Below, one piece after another: positions 1 through 8,318 of a DNA stretch of 41,538 bases. The translations under genes were made by a program, and so were the position numbers. This stretch comes from an uncultured Paracoccaceae bacterium (GTDB lineage: Bacteria > Pseudomonadota > Alphaproteobacteria > Rhodobacterales > Rhodobacteraceae), in contig CALLAF010000039.1 in NCBI GenBank assembly GCA_938002605.1, positions 1-41,538 of the forward strand, read 5' to 3'. The notes beneath the pieces were generated by a model. That model was not told where the DNA came from. It was given only the letters and a program-made list of their open reading frames with translations, and searched no databases. How positions within the stretch are numbered: the stretch's first letter is position 1; the number at the start of each line of letters is the position of its first letter.

Positions 1-132
1 AAGAAGCGCTATTGGGGAAGGCGATTTTGGGGCCGCAGGTATTTTTCAACCACCAACGGTGCCATCACCGAAGACATCGTACTTCAGTACTTGGAAAAGC
101 ATATCGAAAATCCCACCGGCGCCAGCCGGTAG
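1..132 (+). CDS. tnpA: IS200/IS605-family transposase TnpA, C-terminal fragment
   Basis: Reading from base 1 gives 43 codons ending in TAG at 130-132; the start lies left of the window. The residues include RRYFSTTNGAITEDIV followed by LQYLEKHIENPTGASR. The W-G-x-x-F-W then Y-F-S-T pattern followed by an x-x-Y-x-x-x-x helix is how the small Y1 (HUH) transposases of IS200/IS605 elements end. In that family a tyrosine in this last helix carries out DNA cleavage; Tyr in YLEKH is the candidate. The HUH histidine motif would be upstream and cannot be seen. The next gene, on the opposite strand, ends only a few bases away, so the element sits right against its 3' end. Family call is good; whether the transposase is intact cannot be judged. 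Confidence 0.75.
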   Translation, partial: KKRYWGRRFWGRRYFSTTNGAITEDIVLQYLEKHIENPTGASR

Positions 133-137
133 GTCGT
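1..137 (+). mobile_element. Right end of an IS200/IS605-type element (partial)
   Basis: The tnpA tail is followed directly by unrelated sequence. A perfect 6-bp stem with a 4-nt loop (ACCGGC at 115-120, GCCGGT at 125-130) overlaps the stop codon. IS200/IS605 elements carry subterminal hairpins at their ends rather than inverted repeats, so this may be the right-end hairpin. The exact boundary is inferred. Confidence 0.45.
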
Positions 138-533
138 TTAGTCCCGGCTGATAAACTTTGGTCCATCAATGTCATCGCCAAGCGCGGGTTGTGGCGGTGT
201 TGTCGGCGCGGCTGTCGGAGGCTGGGGGGCGCCCGATGCGACCTGCCGTAACAGCATCCCGGCCAATTCCGGGGAAATTTCGCCATTTGAAGCGTCGCTT
301 AGCATTTGCGCCGCGCGTTCCGGGGCAAAATGCACCATCGCACGCGCGATCCGCATTGCAGTCAACCCCTCGGGGCGGCTTGTCCCGATTGGGGCAGAGA
401 GCGCATCGCGTTCCATCGGTGTTGCTGGCACAAGCCAAATCCAAGCGACAATGAACAGGATCAACCCGACCCAAGCGGCACGGATGGCGTGAAACGCCAG
501 CCGCAGCGTCAGAGGCGCGCGTAGCCTAGCCAC
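138..533 (-). CDS. Hypothetical single-pass membrane protein downstream of hemE
   Basis: The 131-residue frame starts with GTG at 533 and overlaps the 3' end of hemE by 8 bases, so it is probably translated from the hemE message. A hydrophobic helix (about residues 20-38, [20 protein letters not shown]) follows a basic N-terminus, suggesting an inner-membrane anchor with the rest in the periplasm. The remainder is Ala/Pro rich with a low-complexity [11 protein letters not shown] stretch near the end. I do not recognise a family. The last codons lie within a few bases of the IS200/IS605 end, so the natural C-terminus may have been altered by insertion. Overlap with hemE, a plausible membrane segment and an uninterrupted frame support a real gene; the start codon is uncertain. 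Confidence 0.6.
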   Translation of the reverse strand: MARLRAPLTLRLAFHAIRAAWVGLILFIVAWIWLVPATPMERDALSAPIGTSRPEGLTAMRIARAMVHFAPERAAQMLSDASNGEISPELAGMLLRQVASGAPQPPTAAPTTPPQPALGDDIDGPKFISRD

Positions 534-1560
534 CGCGCACAGTATCGATCATCAACTGCACATTGGCTGGGTCCGCATCGGGCGTGATCCCATGCCCCAG
601 GTTGAAAATATGCGGGCCATTAGCAAAGGCATCACAAATGCGCCGGGTCTCAGACACCAGATCAGCACCACCTGTCACCATATGTGATGATTTCAGATTG
701 CCCTGAACACAGCCGTCAACCTGCACATGTTTGGCCGCCCATGCGGCATCAACCCCATCATCAAGCGCGATACAATCGGCGCCTGTCGCCGCATGCATGC
801 CGATGTTGCGCGTACCAGCGCCACGCGGAAAGGCGATGACCGGGACATCAGGGTGCTTTGCCTTTAACGCTGCGATGATACGTTGCATCGGCTTGACTGA
901 GAAATCGATGAAATCCTGATCAGTCAATGATCCTGCCCAGCTATCGAATAATTTGACAACTTCGGCGCCCGCGTCGATCTGTTTGGACAGATAGGCGACT
1001 GTGCCTTCAGTGATCCGGTCTATCAGCCCCTCAAAAACGGGTCTGTTTTCTGCCAAAAGCGCATGGGCGGGGCCTTGGTCAGGGGTGCCTTTGCCTGCGA
1101 TCATATAGGTCGCGACAGTCCAAGGTGCGCCAGCAAAACCGATCAGCGTGGTTTCCTTGGGTAGTTCTTGCGACAGAATTTTCACAGTTTCATAGATCGG
1201 GTTCAGCGTGTCATGAACCGCATCCAGTGGTTTGAGCTGCGCCAATTCATCCGCAGTGGTGATCGTTGACAGCCGTGGCCCTTCACCGGTGACAAACCAT
1301 AGGTCAGCACCCAAAGCCTGTGGCAAAAGCAAAATATCTGCAAACAGGATCGCCGCGTCAAATCCGTAGCGCCGGATCGGTTGCAATGTGACCTCAGCGG
1401 CGAGCTCGGGATTGTAGCACAGCGACAAAAAGTCACCCGCTTGCGCGCGCGTGGCTTTATATTCGGGCAGGTATCGGCCAGCCTGACGCATCATCCAGAT
1501 CGGTGGGGTTGGTAATGTTTCACCCGCAAGGGCCCGAAGGATGGTTTTTTGCTGCGTCAT
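526..1560 (-). CDS. hemE: Uroporphyrinogen decarboxylase
   Basis: This cytoplasmic enzyme removes the four acetate carboxyls of uroporphyrinogen III to give coproporphyrinogen III in heme and chlorophyll synthesis. The 344-residue protein has the usual family length. The first UroD signature, [20 protein letters not shown], lies near residues 18-37, with the substrate-binding Arg in RQAGR. The second, [18 protein letters not shown], lies mid-protein, and FADIL supplies the conserved Asp. The ATG at 1560 has an AAGGACGAG ribosome-binding site a few bases upstream. The gene is divergent from hemC, another step of the same pathway, with 81 bases between the starts that must hold both promoters. 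Heme genes are commonly paired this way in alphaproteobacteria. Nothing odd is seen. Confidence 0.96.
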   Translation of the reverse strand: MTQQKTILRALAGETLPTPPIWMMRQAGRYLPEYKATRAQAGDFLSLCYNPELAAEVTLQPIRRYGFDAAILFADILLLPQALGADLWFVTGEGPRLSTITTADELAQLKPLDAVHDTLNPIYETVKILSQELPKETTLIGFAGAPWTVATYMIAGKGTPDQGPAHALLAENRPVFEGLIDRITEGTVAYLSKQIDAGAEVVKLFDSWAGSLTDQDFIDFSVKPMQRIIAALKAKHPDVPVIAFPRGAGTRNIGMHAATGADCIALDDGVDAAWAAKHVQVDGCVQGNLKSSHMVTGGADLVSETRRICDAFANGPHIFNLGHGITPDADPANVQLMIDTVRGG

Positions 1561-1641
1561 TGGCTCGTCCTTTTATTTAGCAAGGTGGTCCCAATTGCAT
1601 GGCGTGTTGTCAAGCGAGATCGCGGTCGCTAACAACCTTGT

Positions 1642-2586
1642 ATGACAGTTGTAATGCCCACACCCGCCCAGACCTTTAAAATCGGAACCCGTGGTTCGCC
1701 GCTGGCGATGGCCCAAGCACATGAAACCCGCGATCGGTTAATGGCCGCATGGGATTTACCGCAAGACGCATTTGAGATTTGTGTGATCAAGGTTACGGGT
1801 GATCTGATCCAAGATAAGCCACTGCGCGAAATCGACGGGAAAGGGCTGTTCACCCGCGAAATCGAAGAGGCCCTGATCGCAGGCAGCATCGATATTGCGG
1901 TGCATTCGACTAAGGACATGCCCGTTGTGCACCCGGCTGGTTTGGTGATGGATGTGTTTTTGCCGCGCGAAGATGTGCGCGATGCATTTGTATCCTTGAA
2001 ATACAAAAGCCTGTCCGATTTGCCTGACGGTGCCGTTGTCGGCACATCGTCAACCCGGCGCCGCGCGCAACTTGCAGCGCGGTTTCCGATGCTCAAGGTC
2101 GTGGAATTTCGCGGCAACGTGCAGACACGTTTAAAAAAGCTGGCTGACGGCGTCGCAGATGCGACGTTTTTGGCGACAGCGGGCTTGCGGCGTTTAGGTA
2201 TGGATGATGTGCCTTATACGCCGATCTCGCCTGATGAAATGTTGCCTGCTATTGCCCAAGGGGCGATTGGGATCGAACGGCGCGGGGATGATACGCGCGC
2301 GGCCGCGCTATTGGCCGCAATCCATGATGTGCCGACTGGAGCGCGCGTCGCTGCTGAACGCGCATTTTTGGGCCGCCTTGATGGATCATGCGAAACGCCG
2401 ATTGGGGCGCTCGCGGAAATTGACGGGGATCAGTTGCGGCTGCGCGGCGAAATCCTTAGCGAAGATGGCGCGCGGGTTCTAACGGATGAGGCCATAGGCC
2501 CCATCGCGAGTGGCCCTGATATGGGTAACGCGATGGCGCTGCGTTTGTTGACGCGTGCCGGACCGGGGTTCTTTGACGCGTCTTAA
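1642..2586 (+). CDS. hemC: Hydroxymethylbilane synthase (porphobilinogen deaminase)
   Basis: HemC joins four porphobilinogen molecules into the linear tetrapyrrole hydroxymethylbilane in the cytoplasm, two steps before HemE. Visible motifs are IGTRGSPLAMAQ at the N-terminus, DIAVHSTKDMPV (the catalytic Asp region), GTSSTRRRAQLAARFP and EFRGNVQTRLKKL (the Arg-rich substrate pocket), and DGSCETPIGA. Cys250 in that last motif is the attachment site of the dipyrromethane cofactor. Length (314 aa) fits the family. No clear ribosome-binding site precedes either the ATG at 1642 or the in-frame ATG at 1654, so the start could be four codons later. Its stop overlaps by 4 bases the stop of the convergent FAD-dehydrogenase gene. 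Confidence 0.96.
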   Translation: MTVVMPTPAQTFKIGTRGSPLAMAQAHETRDRLMAAWDLPQDAFEICVIKVTGDLIQDKPLREIDGKGLFTREIEEALIAGSIDIAVHSTKDMPVVHPAGLVMDVFLPREDVRDAFVSLKYKSLSDLPDGAVVGTSSTRRRAQLAARFPMLKVVEFRGNVQTRLKKLADGVADATFLATAGLRRLGMDDVPYTPISPDEMLPAIAQGAIGIERRGDDTRAAALLAAIHDVPTGARVAAERAFLGRLDGSCETPIGALAEIDGDQLRLRGEILSEDGARVLTDEAIGPIASGPDMGNAMALRLLTRAGPGFFDAS

Positions 2587-4001
2587 TCCGCTGCCGGAAT
2601 AACCTTGCCGGGGTTCAGGATATTCTTCGGATCCAGCGCCGCTTTGATCGTGCGCATCGCGTCCAGCGCGACAGGATCTTTGCGGCGGCGCATGGTATCA
2701 AGCTTGGAAATACCCACACCGTGTTCCGCACTGAACGATCCGCCCAATTCTTGCACCACATCTTCGACGGCTTCGACCATGGCCTTCATCGCGTCGGGGT
2801 CATTTTTGCTAACAAATGTCGTGTGGTGAATATTGCCGTCACCCAAATGCGCGACGATGACTTCAAAACAATCGGGATCAATCGCTTTAAGGCGCGGGGT
2901 GATCGCGCGTTCAAATGTCGCGACCTTATCTAATGGCACTGCGACATCGGTGTTCACAAACGGCGTGCCACGGGTGATGACCTCGCCTGCATCTTCGCGG
3001 CGCTGCCACATCTGTGCGCGTTGGGCTTGGTTTTGGGCGATAACGGCATCAAGCACACGACCGTCTTCAAGCATCGCACCCAGTGTGTATTCAAGCTGCG
3101 CAACAACAGGCACTTGCCCATCAGGTCCGGGTGTCGCGTCGCGCTGCGCAGTTGCTCCGACTTCGATCAGAATGTTGACGTCATAGGCATCTTCAAAGGG
3201 GGGCTTGGTATCAGGCATGACCTTCATATGATGGTCGATATAGCTGCGCGGCATATATTCAAATGCTTCGACCGCGCCACCTGTGCTGTCTTGCATCTCG
3301 TGCAGCAACGACAGTGCATCCTCCAACGACGGCAGGGCGATCATCGCAGTCGCATAGGCGCGTGGTTTGGGTTTGAGCTTCATCACGGCGGCGGTGATAA
3401 TCCCCAATGTGCCTTCGGCCCCGATCATCAGGTGACGTAGGTTTAGCCCAGAGTTGTCTTTGTGCAGCGCGCTCATCAGGTTCATGATCCGGCCATCGGC
3501 CATCACGACTTCTATTCCCAGACAGATATCGCGGGTATTGCCATAGCGTAATACGTTTGAGCCACCTGCGTTCGTTGACAAAACGCCGCCAATCATCGCA
3601 GAGCCACGCGCGCCGAACGTCAGCGGAAAGATCAGATCATGCGCATCAGCGGCGTCATGCAATTGCGAAAGAATGACGCCCGCGCCAACTGTGGCCGAAC
3701 GCCCGGCGATATCTATTGCGTCGATTGTATTCAGCCGGTCGACCTTGAGCACGAGCGCATCCGTCGCCAATGTCGCGCCTGTCAGCCCGGTATGCCCTGA
3801 CACAGGGACAACGGGCGTATGCGTCGCATAGGCAATTTTCATAATTTCAGAGACTTCAGCAGTATTCGCGGGGCGCAGCACCGCCAATGGATCGCCTTTG
3901 TATTGACCAGTCCAATCTGTCGCATAAGGTGCAGCATCATTGCCCGTCAAAACCCGGTCTGACCCAATGACCGCTGCGATCTGCGCACAAATATCTGACA
4001 T
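2583..4001 (-). CDS. FAD-linked 2-hydroxyacid dehydrogenase (GlcD/D-LDH/D2HGDH-like)
   Basis: This is a flavoprotein of the VAO/PCMH fold (FAD_binding_4 plus FAD-oxidase_C) that oxidises a D-2-hydroxyacid such as D-lactate, glycolate or D-2-hydroxyglutarate. The FAD-binding half shows PVSGHTGLTGATLATDALVL and GARGSAMIGGVLSTNAGGSN with RYGNTRD. The C-terminal half has HLGDGNIHHTTFV (metal-binding His residues) and SFSAEHGVGISKLDTM, ending LNPGKVIP. I chose the ATG at 4001, which has a GGGAGAG ribosome-binding site; a longer frame to 4064 lacks one. That gives 472 residues, normal for the family. The substrate cannot be decided from sequence alone. It is monocistronic here, between hemC and a tRNA. 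Confidence 0.88.
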   Translation of the reverse strand: MSDICAQIAAVIGSDRVLTGNDAAPYATDWTGQYKGDPLAVLRPANTAEVSEIMKIAYATHTPVVPVSGHTGLTGATLATDALVLKVDRLNTIDAIDIAGRSATVGAGVILSQLHDAADAHDLIFPLTFGARGSAMIGGVLSTNAGGSNVLRYGNTRDICLGIEVVMADGRIMNLMSALHKDNSGLNLRHLMIGAEGTLGIITAAVMKLKPKPRAYATAMIALPSLEDALSLLHEMQDSTGGAVEAFEYMPRSYIDHHMKVMPDTKPPFEDAYDVNILIEVGATAQRDATPGPDGQVPVVAQLEYTLGAMLEDGRVLDAVIAQNQAQRAQMWQRREDAGEVITRGTPFVNTDVAVPLDKVATFERAITPRLKAIDPDCFEVIVAHLGDGNIHHTTFVSKNDPDAMKAMVEAVEDVVQELGGSFSAEHGVGISKLDTMRRRKDPVALDAMRTIKAALDPKNILNPGKVIPAAD

Positions 4002-4100
4002 CGTTCTCTCCCGTGGTGTGTCGTGCGTCTGGGTAGCGCGAAAGCCGTGCACACGAAAGGCCAAGATGCGGCTGGAGTAAACAATTTATTGAAGAGCGTG

Positions 4101-4177
4101 TGGTGGCGTGGGGGAGACTTGAACTCCCGACCTATCGATTATGAGTCGATCGCTCTAACCAACTGAGCTACCGCGCC
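4101..4177 (-). tRNA. tRNA-Met (CAU), elongator type
   Basis: The minus strand folds into a 77-nt cloverleaf. Acceptor GGCGCGG pairs with CCACGCC with one C-A mismatch. The D arm is AGCTCAGTTGGTTAGAGC, the anticodon loop is CTCATAA (anticodon CAT), and the T arm contains GTTCAAG. ACCA is encoded at the 3' end. The C-A mismatch lies inside the acceptor stem rather than at the 1-72 end, which argues against an initiator tRNA. A lysidine-modified tRNA-Ile2 also has CAT, but the body resembles elongator tRNA-Met. Confidence 0.92.
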
Positions 4178-4191
4178 TGATCACGAAGGAC

Positions 4192-4220
4192 CGATTACGC
4201 AATGGGGCGCGGGGTGTCAA
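4192..4220 (-). promoter_or_regulatory. Sigma70-type promoter of tRNA-Met
   Basis: On the minus strand TTGACA (4220-4215) is followed after exactly 17 bases by TAATCG (4197-4192), and the tRNA begins 15 bases beyond the -10 element. The promoter of the other tRNA in the window has the same geometry. Confidence 0.6.
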
Positions 4221-4334
4221 ACCGATTCTGAGCGGTTTTTCGGGTTTTCTGATATCCTTGCCGCTTCGCATGAAAAGCGCGTGACAATCTGGGTTGGTTT
4301 TTGCACCATCGGGCGCAGCAACAAGGGGTGCGCT

Positions 4335-4679
4335 ATGACCGGATTTTTAACAACACATGTGCTTGATACGGCCAGCGGGCTGCCTGCGGCGGGGATGACC
4401 GTTGATTTGTTTCGGCTGGACGGGGGCACGCGCGACCATCTAATCACGATGGTCACAAATGATGACGGGCGCACAGATAGCCCGATCCTGCCCGCGGATG
4501 CATTTGTAACTGGAAAATATGAATTGGTGTTTCAAGCAGGCGCTTATTTTGCGCGCGGTGAAGACATTAGTTTTCTAGACGAAATCCCGATCCGCTTTGG
4601 CATCAATGACCCGGCGTCACATTACCATGTGCCGCTTTTGGTTTCGCCCTTTAGCTTTTCAACCTATCGCGGCAGTTAA
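4335..4679 (+). CDS. uraH: 5-hydroxyisourate hydrolase (transthyretin-like)
   Basis: The enzyme hydrolyses 5-hydroxyisourate, the product of urate oxidation, to OHCU in purine breakdown. The 114-residue protein begins [20 protein letters not shown], with the THVLD motif containing the catalytic His. It ends with [19 protein letters not shown], where the His and the terminal YRGS are the family signature that distinguishes HIUase from transthyretin. I chose the ATG at 4335, which has AAGGGG upstream; the frame can be extended to 4281 without support. The other ureide genes (uraD, puuD, allantoinase) are not next to it, so it appears as a lone gene here. Its stop overlaps that of the convergent galM. 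Confidence 0.93.
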   Translation: MTGFLTTHVLDTASGLPAAGMTVDLFRLDGGTRDHLITMVTNDDGRTDSPILPADAFVTGKYELVFQAGAYFARGEDISFLDEIPIRFGINDPASHYHVPLLVSPFSFSTYRGS

Positions 4680-5635
4680 ACAGTGAAGGTCCAGCACGAG
4701 GTTTGGTGGTAAGGCGCGTCTGGCGTCACTGTGATGCTTGGAAAACCGCGATGGTTTGGCGCGTCCGGCCAGTGCTGGGGTTCAATCGCGAGCCCCTCAT
4801 AGGTCGCTTTGCCAGGCCTGTTTGCACCACGCCCATCATAGACCTGAATGCCGGGTGCGGTCGTTGCCACCGTCATCGCGACACCGCTTTTGCCGGTAAG
4901 GGTCAGCGCGTCTTGCAGTTTCGCTGCATTTGAAAGACAGAAATTATGATCGAGCGCCGGAGCGTTTTTTTCAAAGACCCGTGCGGTCTGAAAATCCATG
5001 TCGGTGCCATTGACGTCACACATCTCTCCGGTTGGGGCGCTAGCCTCATCTGTCGGCAAATAGTGATCTGCCGTGATTTGCAACGTGTGTCCTGCCCAAG
5101 TTTCGCTGCCATCAAGGTTCCAATAGCTGTGATTGGCAAAATTCATCAAGGTTTTGGTGTCGGTGGTCCCGGTGATGTCCAGCGTGAGGCAGGCGGGGGC
5201 AGTGACGGTAAATGTCGCGGTGATCTGGCGACGACCGGGTAAGCCGTTTACCCCGTCAGCCAGATCAAGCGTCAGCGTCACGCTGCTTTCGCTTTGCTGG
5301 CTGACAGCCCAGATTTGGCGGTGCGTCCCGTCGCTGCCCGAATGCAAATGACCTAAGCCATCGTTGCGCTCAAGCTCGTACATCATCCCGTCCAGACGCA
5401 CGCGCCCATTGCTGATCCGGTTCGCGATAGGGCCCACAAGTGCGCCATGATAGCCCATGCTGGTTTCATAATCAGACAGCGTGTCCGACCCAAGCGTCAG
5501 CCCATGATCAACGCCGTCCAGCCGCACGTCTTGCACAATCGCACCAAGTGTGAGGATGCTGACCTGTAAGCCACCTGCGCGCAGTGTGATTTGTTCGACG
5601 GGGTCGCCGTTACGTGTGGTGCCGAAATGCGTCAT
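4676..5635 (-). CDS. galM: Aldose 1-epimerase (mutarotase)
   Basis: The enzyme interconverts alpha and beta anomers of aldoses such as galactose or arabinose. The 319-residue protein shows [19 protein letters not shown] near residue 60, [12 protein letters not shown] (catalytic His) mid-protein and [15 protein letters not shown] (catalytic Glu) near the end. The ATG at 5635 shares one base with the stop codon of the upstream lactonase gene (TGATG), indicating translational coupling; a GTG one codon earlier is also possible. With the SMP-30 lactonase and dgoK it forms a three-gene sugar-acid operon, so its job is probably to supply the right anomer of galactose or a related sugar to an oxidative (De Ley-Doudoroff type) route. 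Confidence 0.9.
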   Translation of the reverse strand: MTHFGTTRNGDPVEQITLRAGGLQVSILTLGAIVQDVRLDGVDHGLTLGSDTLSDYETSMGYHGALVGPIANRISNGRVRLDGMMYELERNDGLGHLHSGSDGTHRQIWAVSQQSESSVTLTLDLADGVNGLPGRRQITATFTVTAPACLTLDITGTTDTKTLMNFANHSYWNLDGSETWAGHTLQITADHYLPTDEASAPTGEMCDVNGTDMDFQTARVFEKNAPALDHNFCLSNAAKLQDALTLTGKSGVAMTVATTAPGIQVYDGRGANRPGKATYEGLAIEPQHWPDAPNHRGFPSITVTPDAPYHQTSCWTFTV

Positions 5636-6459
5636 CACAGGATCACCCGGTGTTCTGCTTGGCCGCGGATATCTGTCGTGACTTGAAATACCTTTCCGTT
5701 GTCGGCCTCTTCGGTCAATCCAACCGCAGCAGAGGTGCAGAATAGAATATTACGATCTGCGCCACCAAAGGCCGGGCAGGTGGTTTGCGTCGCGGGAAAA
5801 TCGTAGGCTTTCAAGAATTTGCCATCTGCCGCGTAGCCAGCGACCCGGCCTAACCCCCACTGCGCGTTCCACATATTGCCGTTCAGATCGATGACAGCGC
5901 CATCGGGCCGTTCATCCGTGCCGCGCAAATCAAGGAAAACGGTCGGTTCCGCATTTGGCCAGCCCTCCGCGTCCAAGTTGACTTGCATCACCAATTGGGT
6001 GGGGGTGTCGGTGAAATAGGCCGTCTTGCCATCCGGGGCGAAACAGATCGCGTTTGAAATCGTGATCGGGGCAAAAATTTGGCGCAGCTCGCCTTTGTAA
6101 TAGCGGTAGATCGCGCCTGCACCGTCTTCGGCATTGATCCCCATGGTGCCAATCCAGAAACCACCCAGCGGGTCCGCGCGCCCATCGTTTGAACGGGTAA
6201 TTGGGTTATCGGCCTCGAGCGCGCAAATTTCTGAATGTGCGCCGGTGGCTATGTCGAACCGTAGCAACGCCTTGTCTGAGGCGATCATCAACGTGTCGTT
6301 ATCGACCCAACCTGCGGCGCTGACAAACGTGTCAAAATCCCAATGCTGGCCCTTGGTGTGCAGACGCTTGTTAAGGATGTCGAACCAAAAGAATTGGTTG
6401 CGCGTCGGGTGCCAAAGCGGGCCTTCACCAAGCTGGCATTTTGTGTCGTCAAAAATCAT
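5635..6459 (-). CDS. SMP-30/gluconolactonase-family sugar lactonase
   Basis: This is a six-bladed beta-propeller lactonase that opens aldonolactones to sugar acids using a divalent metal. The 274-residue protein starts MIFDDTKCQLGEGPLWHP, where the Glu of GEGP is the first metal ligand. RSNDGRADPLGGFWIGTMG provides the Asn and the substrate-binding region, and ERPDGAVIDLNGNMWNAQWG provides the Asp ligand (PDG). Start at 6459 has AAGGAT upstream on the minus strand. It lies 11 bases after dgoK and overlaps galM by one base. The neighbours suggest galactono-, arabinono- or a related lactone rather than gluconolactone; the exact substrate is an inference. Confidence 0.88.
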   Translation of the reverse strand: MIFDDTKCQLGEGPLWHPTRNQFFWFDILNKRLHTKGQHWDFDTFVSAAGWVDNDTLMIASDKALLRFDIATGAHSEICALEADNPITRSNDGRADPLGGFWIGTMGINAEDGAGAIYRYYKGELRQIFAPITISNAICFAPDGKTAYFTDTPTQLVMQVNLDAEGWPNAEPTVFLDLRGTDERPDGAVIDLNGNMWNAQWGLGRVAGYAADGKFLKAYDFPATQTTCPAFGGADRNILFCTSAAVGLTEEADNGKVFQVTTDIRGQAEHRVIL

Positions 6460-6470
6460 TCTTTAAATCC

Positions 6471-7376
6471 TTAAATACCATCACTTTTGTGCGCGCGATA
6501 GGCAGCGGTCAGCCCAGCTAGGGTGATTGCGCTGCCATTGACTTGGGTTGCAGGGGCCGATTGTGCGGCCAAAGCGTCAACATAAAGTTTCGACAGACCA
6601 CCAGCCCCGATCACGGCAATCTGCTGACCCAGCCAATAGGGTTTTGCGGCGGCAAGTTCGGCCCCGATCAACAATCCCGAAAGCCGCGCGCGGGCCGCAT
6701 CATTGGAAAGTCCATCCAGCAATCCTTGGGCACGTAAAGAAAACAGGTTTGCCGCGATGCGTTCTGGGCGTGCCATCCCATCTGACAGCCCGCCATCAAA
6801 GGCTGTTTGATCCCAATCGTCGCTGGCCACGGAATGGCGCAACACGGTGTGTTTGCTAATTACCTCAAATAATTCCCCGGTCATGAAGGTTTGAAAACTA
6901 ACGATTTCATCGGCGCTGATATGCACCCATTTTGTATGGGTGCCGGGCAGACAGATCACGCCGTCCCAACCGGGGTTGCGGGCCAAAAAGCCTGCGATCT
7001 GCGTTTCCTCGCCACGCATCACATCTGCAGGGGATGCTTGTTTAATGCCGGGAATAATTTGCACAGACAGATCTGGGTTCTGTGTTGGCGCCGTCACGAG
7101 GTTGCCACCCATCGCGGCGCAGGGAACGGCGGCATAGGGGGCTTCTATCCAACCTTGTTTTGCGCCGACCATGCCGCAGGCCATCACGGTGGTTGGACCG
7201 TCGATCCAATCGCCTGCGACTTCAAGCAAAGTGGGTTCAAATTCAGCGGGCGCGAGCCGCCCCATGCCTTTGTCGCTGGATCCTTCAGCCAATACCGTAC
7301 CTGAACCAGACATGGCCCAAGCGCGCATATTGCTGGTGCCCCAATCAACGGCGATCCAATCGGCTTTGATGGTCAT
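6471..7376 (-). CDS. dgoK: 2-dehydro-3-deoxygalactonokinase
   Basis: DgoK phosphorylates 2-keto-3-deoxygalactonate at C6 with ATP, the step before the aldolase in galactonate breakdown. The 301-residue protein opens with ADWIAVDWGTSNMRAWAMSG, the phosphate-binding loop of the family, followed by MACGMVGAKQGWIEAPY and CLPGTHTKWVHI (the conserved PGTHSKW-type motif). It closes with a GAELAAAKPYWLGQQIAVIG stretch. The ATG at 7376 has a strong GGGAGGGG ribosome-binding site. It is the first gene of a dgoK / lactonase / galM unit; the partner dehydrogenase, dehydratase and aldolase are absent from the window. It starts only 69 bases after soeC with no visible terminator, so read-through from the sulfite operon is possible. 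Confidence 0.92.
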   Translation of the reverse strand: MTIKADWIAVDWGTSNMRAWAMSGSGTVLAEGSSDKGMGRLAPAEFEPTLLEVAGDWIDGPTTVMACGMVGAKQGWIEAPYAAVPCAAMGGNLVTAPTQNPDLSVQIIPGIKQASPADVMRGEETQIAGFLARNPGWDGVICLPGTHTKWVHISADEIVSFQTFMTGELFEVISKHTVLRHSVASDDWDQTAFDGGLSDGMARPERIAANLFSLRAQGLLDGLSNDAARARLSGLLIGAELAAAKPYWLGQQIAVIGAGGLSKLYVDALAAQSAPATQVNGSAITLAGLTAAYRAHKSDGI

Positions 7377-7445
7377 GCGTGCCCCTCCCTCGTGTATTGC
7401 AAGGTTGGTAGAACATGGGCGCGTGAAGTTAAAGCGCGGTTTGCA

Positions 7446-8318
7446 TCAACGCTTCCCGTAGTACAGCCCCACCACATGTTCGGCTTGTGCAAAGAACAAC
7501 CAACGCAGTGTAAGGACGCCCGCAATATGGCTCAGCACTGCGAGCGCGGCAAATATATGGCTGAACGGGATCAAGAGTAGAATGATCGGTATGATGAACC
7601 CAAGTAGCAATGCGATCGCCTGCAGTTTTCGTGCATGTTTGCGGCCAACAACATAGATGAATTCACGCATCAGGTAATTGGTGCCAGTATGTGGCGGTTC
7701 AAACGCGCGCACGGTGCCAATGTCGCCCAGTCCAGTTGCGGTTTGCATATCAGTTCCAGACTGCGCAAACCGTTTGTCCCCAGTATACCAAGCAAAAAGC
7801 TGCACCGCTGCTGCGGCAATCAAAAGGACGACACAGAGGGTTACTTGACCTGCAAGCAAAGCCCCACCGCCAAGCGAAAGCAAAAGGAATAGCAGCGGCG
7901 TTGTTGGCTGGTGCCAACGCGGCACTGTTTTAAGCTGCGTGTAGATCATCGATGTGGTGAATACGGTGGCAATTGCCCCTAATGCGCCGATCCAACCTAG
8001 GACCACAAATGGTGTGGAGGCAAAGACCAGCCCCGCGCCATAAATCGCCAGCACGATCAGGGTCACAACCGATGCGATGCCTTCACGGCTGAGCCAGCTT
8101 GTTTTCCATTGGCTAAACGCCTTAAGCGCGCGTTCGGGGTGTCCAAGGTGGAAAGTGGACGCCAGCAACCCGCCGACGGCAAAAACATAGGCAATTGCAA
8201 ACCAAATGAATGCTGAGATGCCTGTTGGGGTGATCACCCCAAGGCCAAGCCAGAACAATAAGCCAAACCCAAGCCCAGAGAATGTCGTGAAGATGATAAC
8301 GGACGGTGCGGGATGCAT
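7446..8318 (-). CDS. soeC: SoeC: membrane anchor of cytoplasmic sulfite dehydrogenase (DmsC-like)
   Basis: This inner-membrane protein of the DmsC/NrfD-type anchor group passes electrons from the iron-sulfur subunit to quinone. The 290 residues contain about eight hydrophobic helices, and the characteristic STFHLGHPERALKAFSQWK plus TSWLSREG lies in the first third, as in DmsC. The ATG at 8318 shares one base with the soeB stop (TAATG). A generic DMSO reductase anchor would look the same; the specific SoeC call rests on the neighbouring xsc-tauE-pta genes. In Ruegeria pomeroyi, as I remember it, soeABC lies beside tauR-xsc-pta and oxidises the sulfite released by Xsc. It is the last gene of the long sulfite operon. 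Confidence 0.82.
   Translation of the reverse strand: MHPAPSVIIFTTFSGLGFGLLFWLGLGVITPTGISAFIWFAIAYVFAVGGLLASTFHLGHPERALKAFSQWKTSWLSREGIASVVTLIVLAIYGAGLVFASTPFVVLGWIGALGAIATVFTTSMIYTQLKTVPRWHQPTTPLLFLLLSLGGGALLAGQVTLCVVLLIAAAAVQLFAWYTGDKRFAQSGTDMQTATGLGDIGTVRAFEPPHTGTNYLMREFIYVVGRKHARKLQAIALLLGFIIPIILLLIPFSHIFAALAVLSHIAGVLTLRWLFFAQAEHVVGLYYGKR

Noticed and set aside
5988..7304. Long plus-strand open frames opposite the sugar-acid genes
   Set aside because: They are antisense shadows of GC-rich coding sequence; the minus-strand frames carry all recognisable motifs and ribosome-binding sites.
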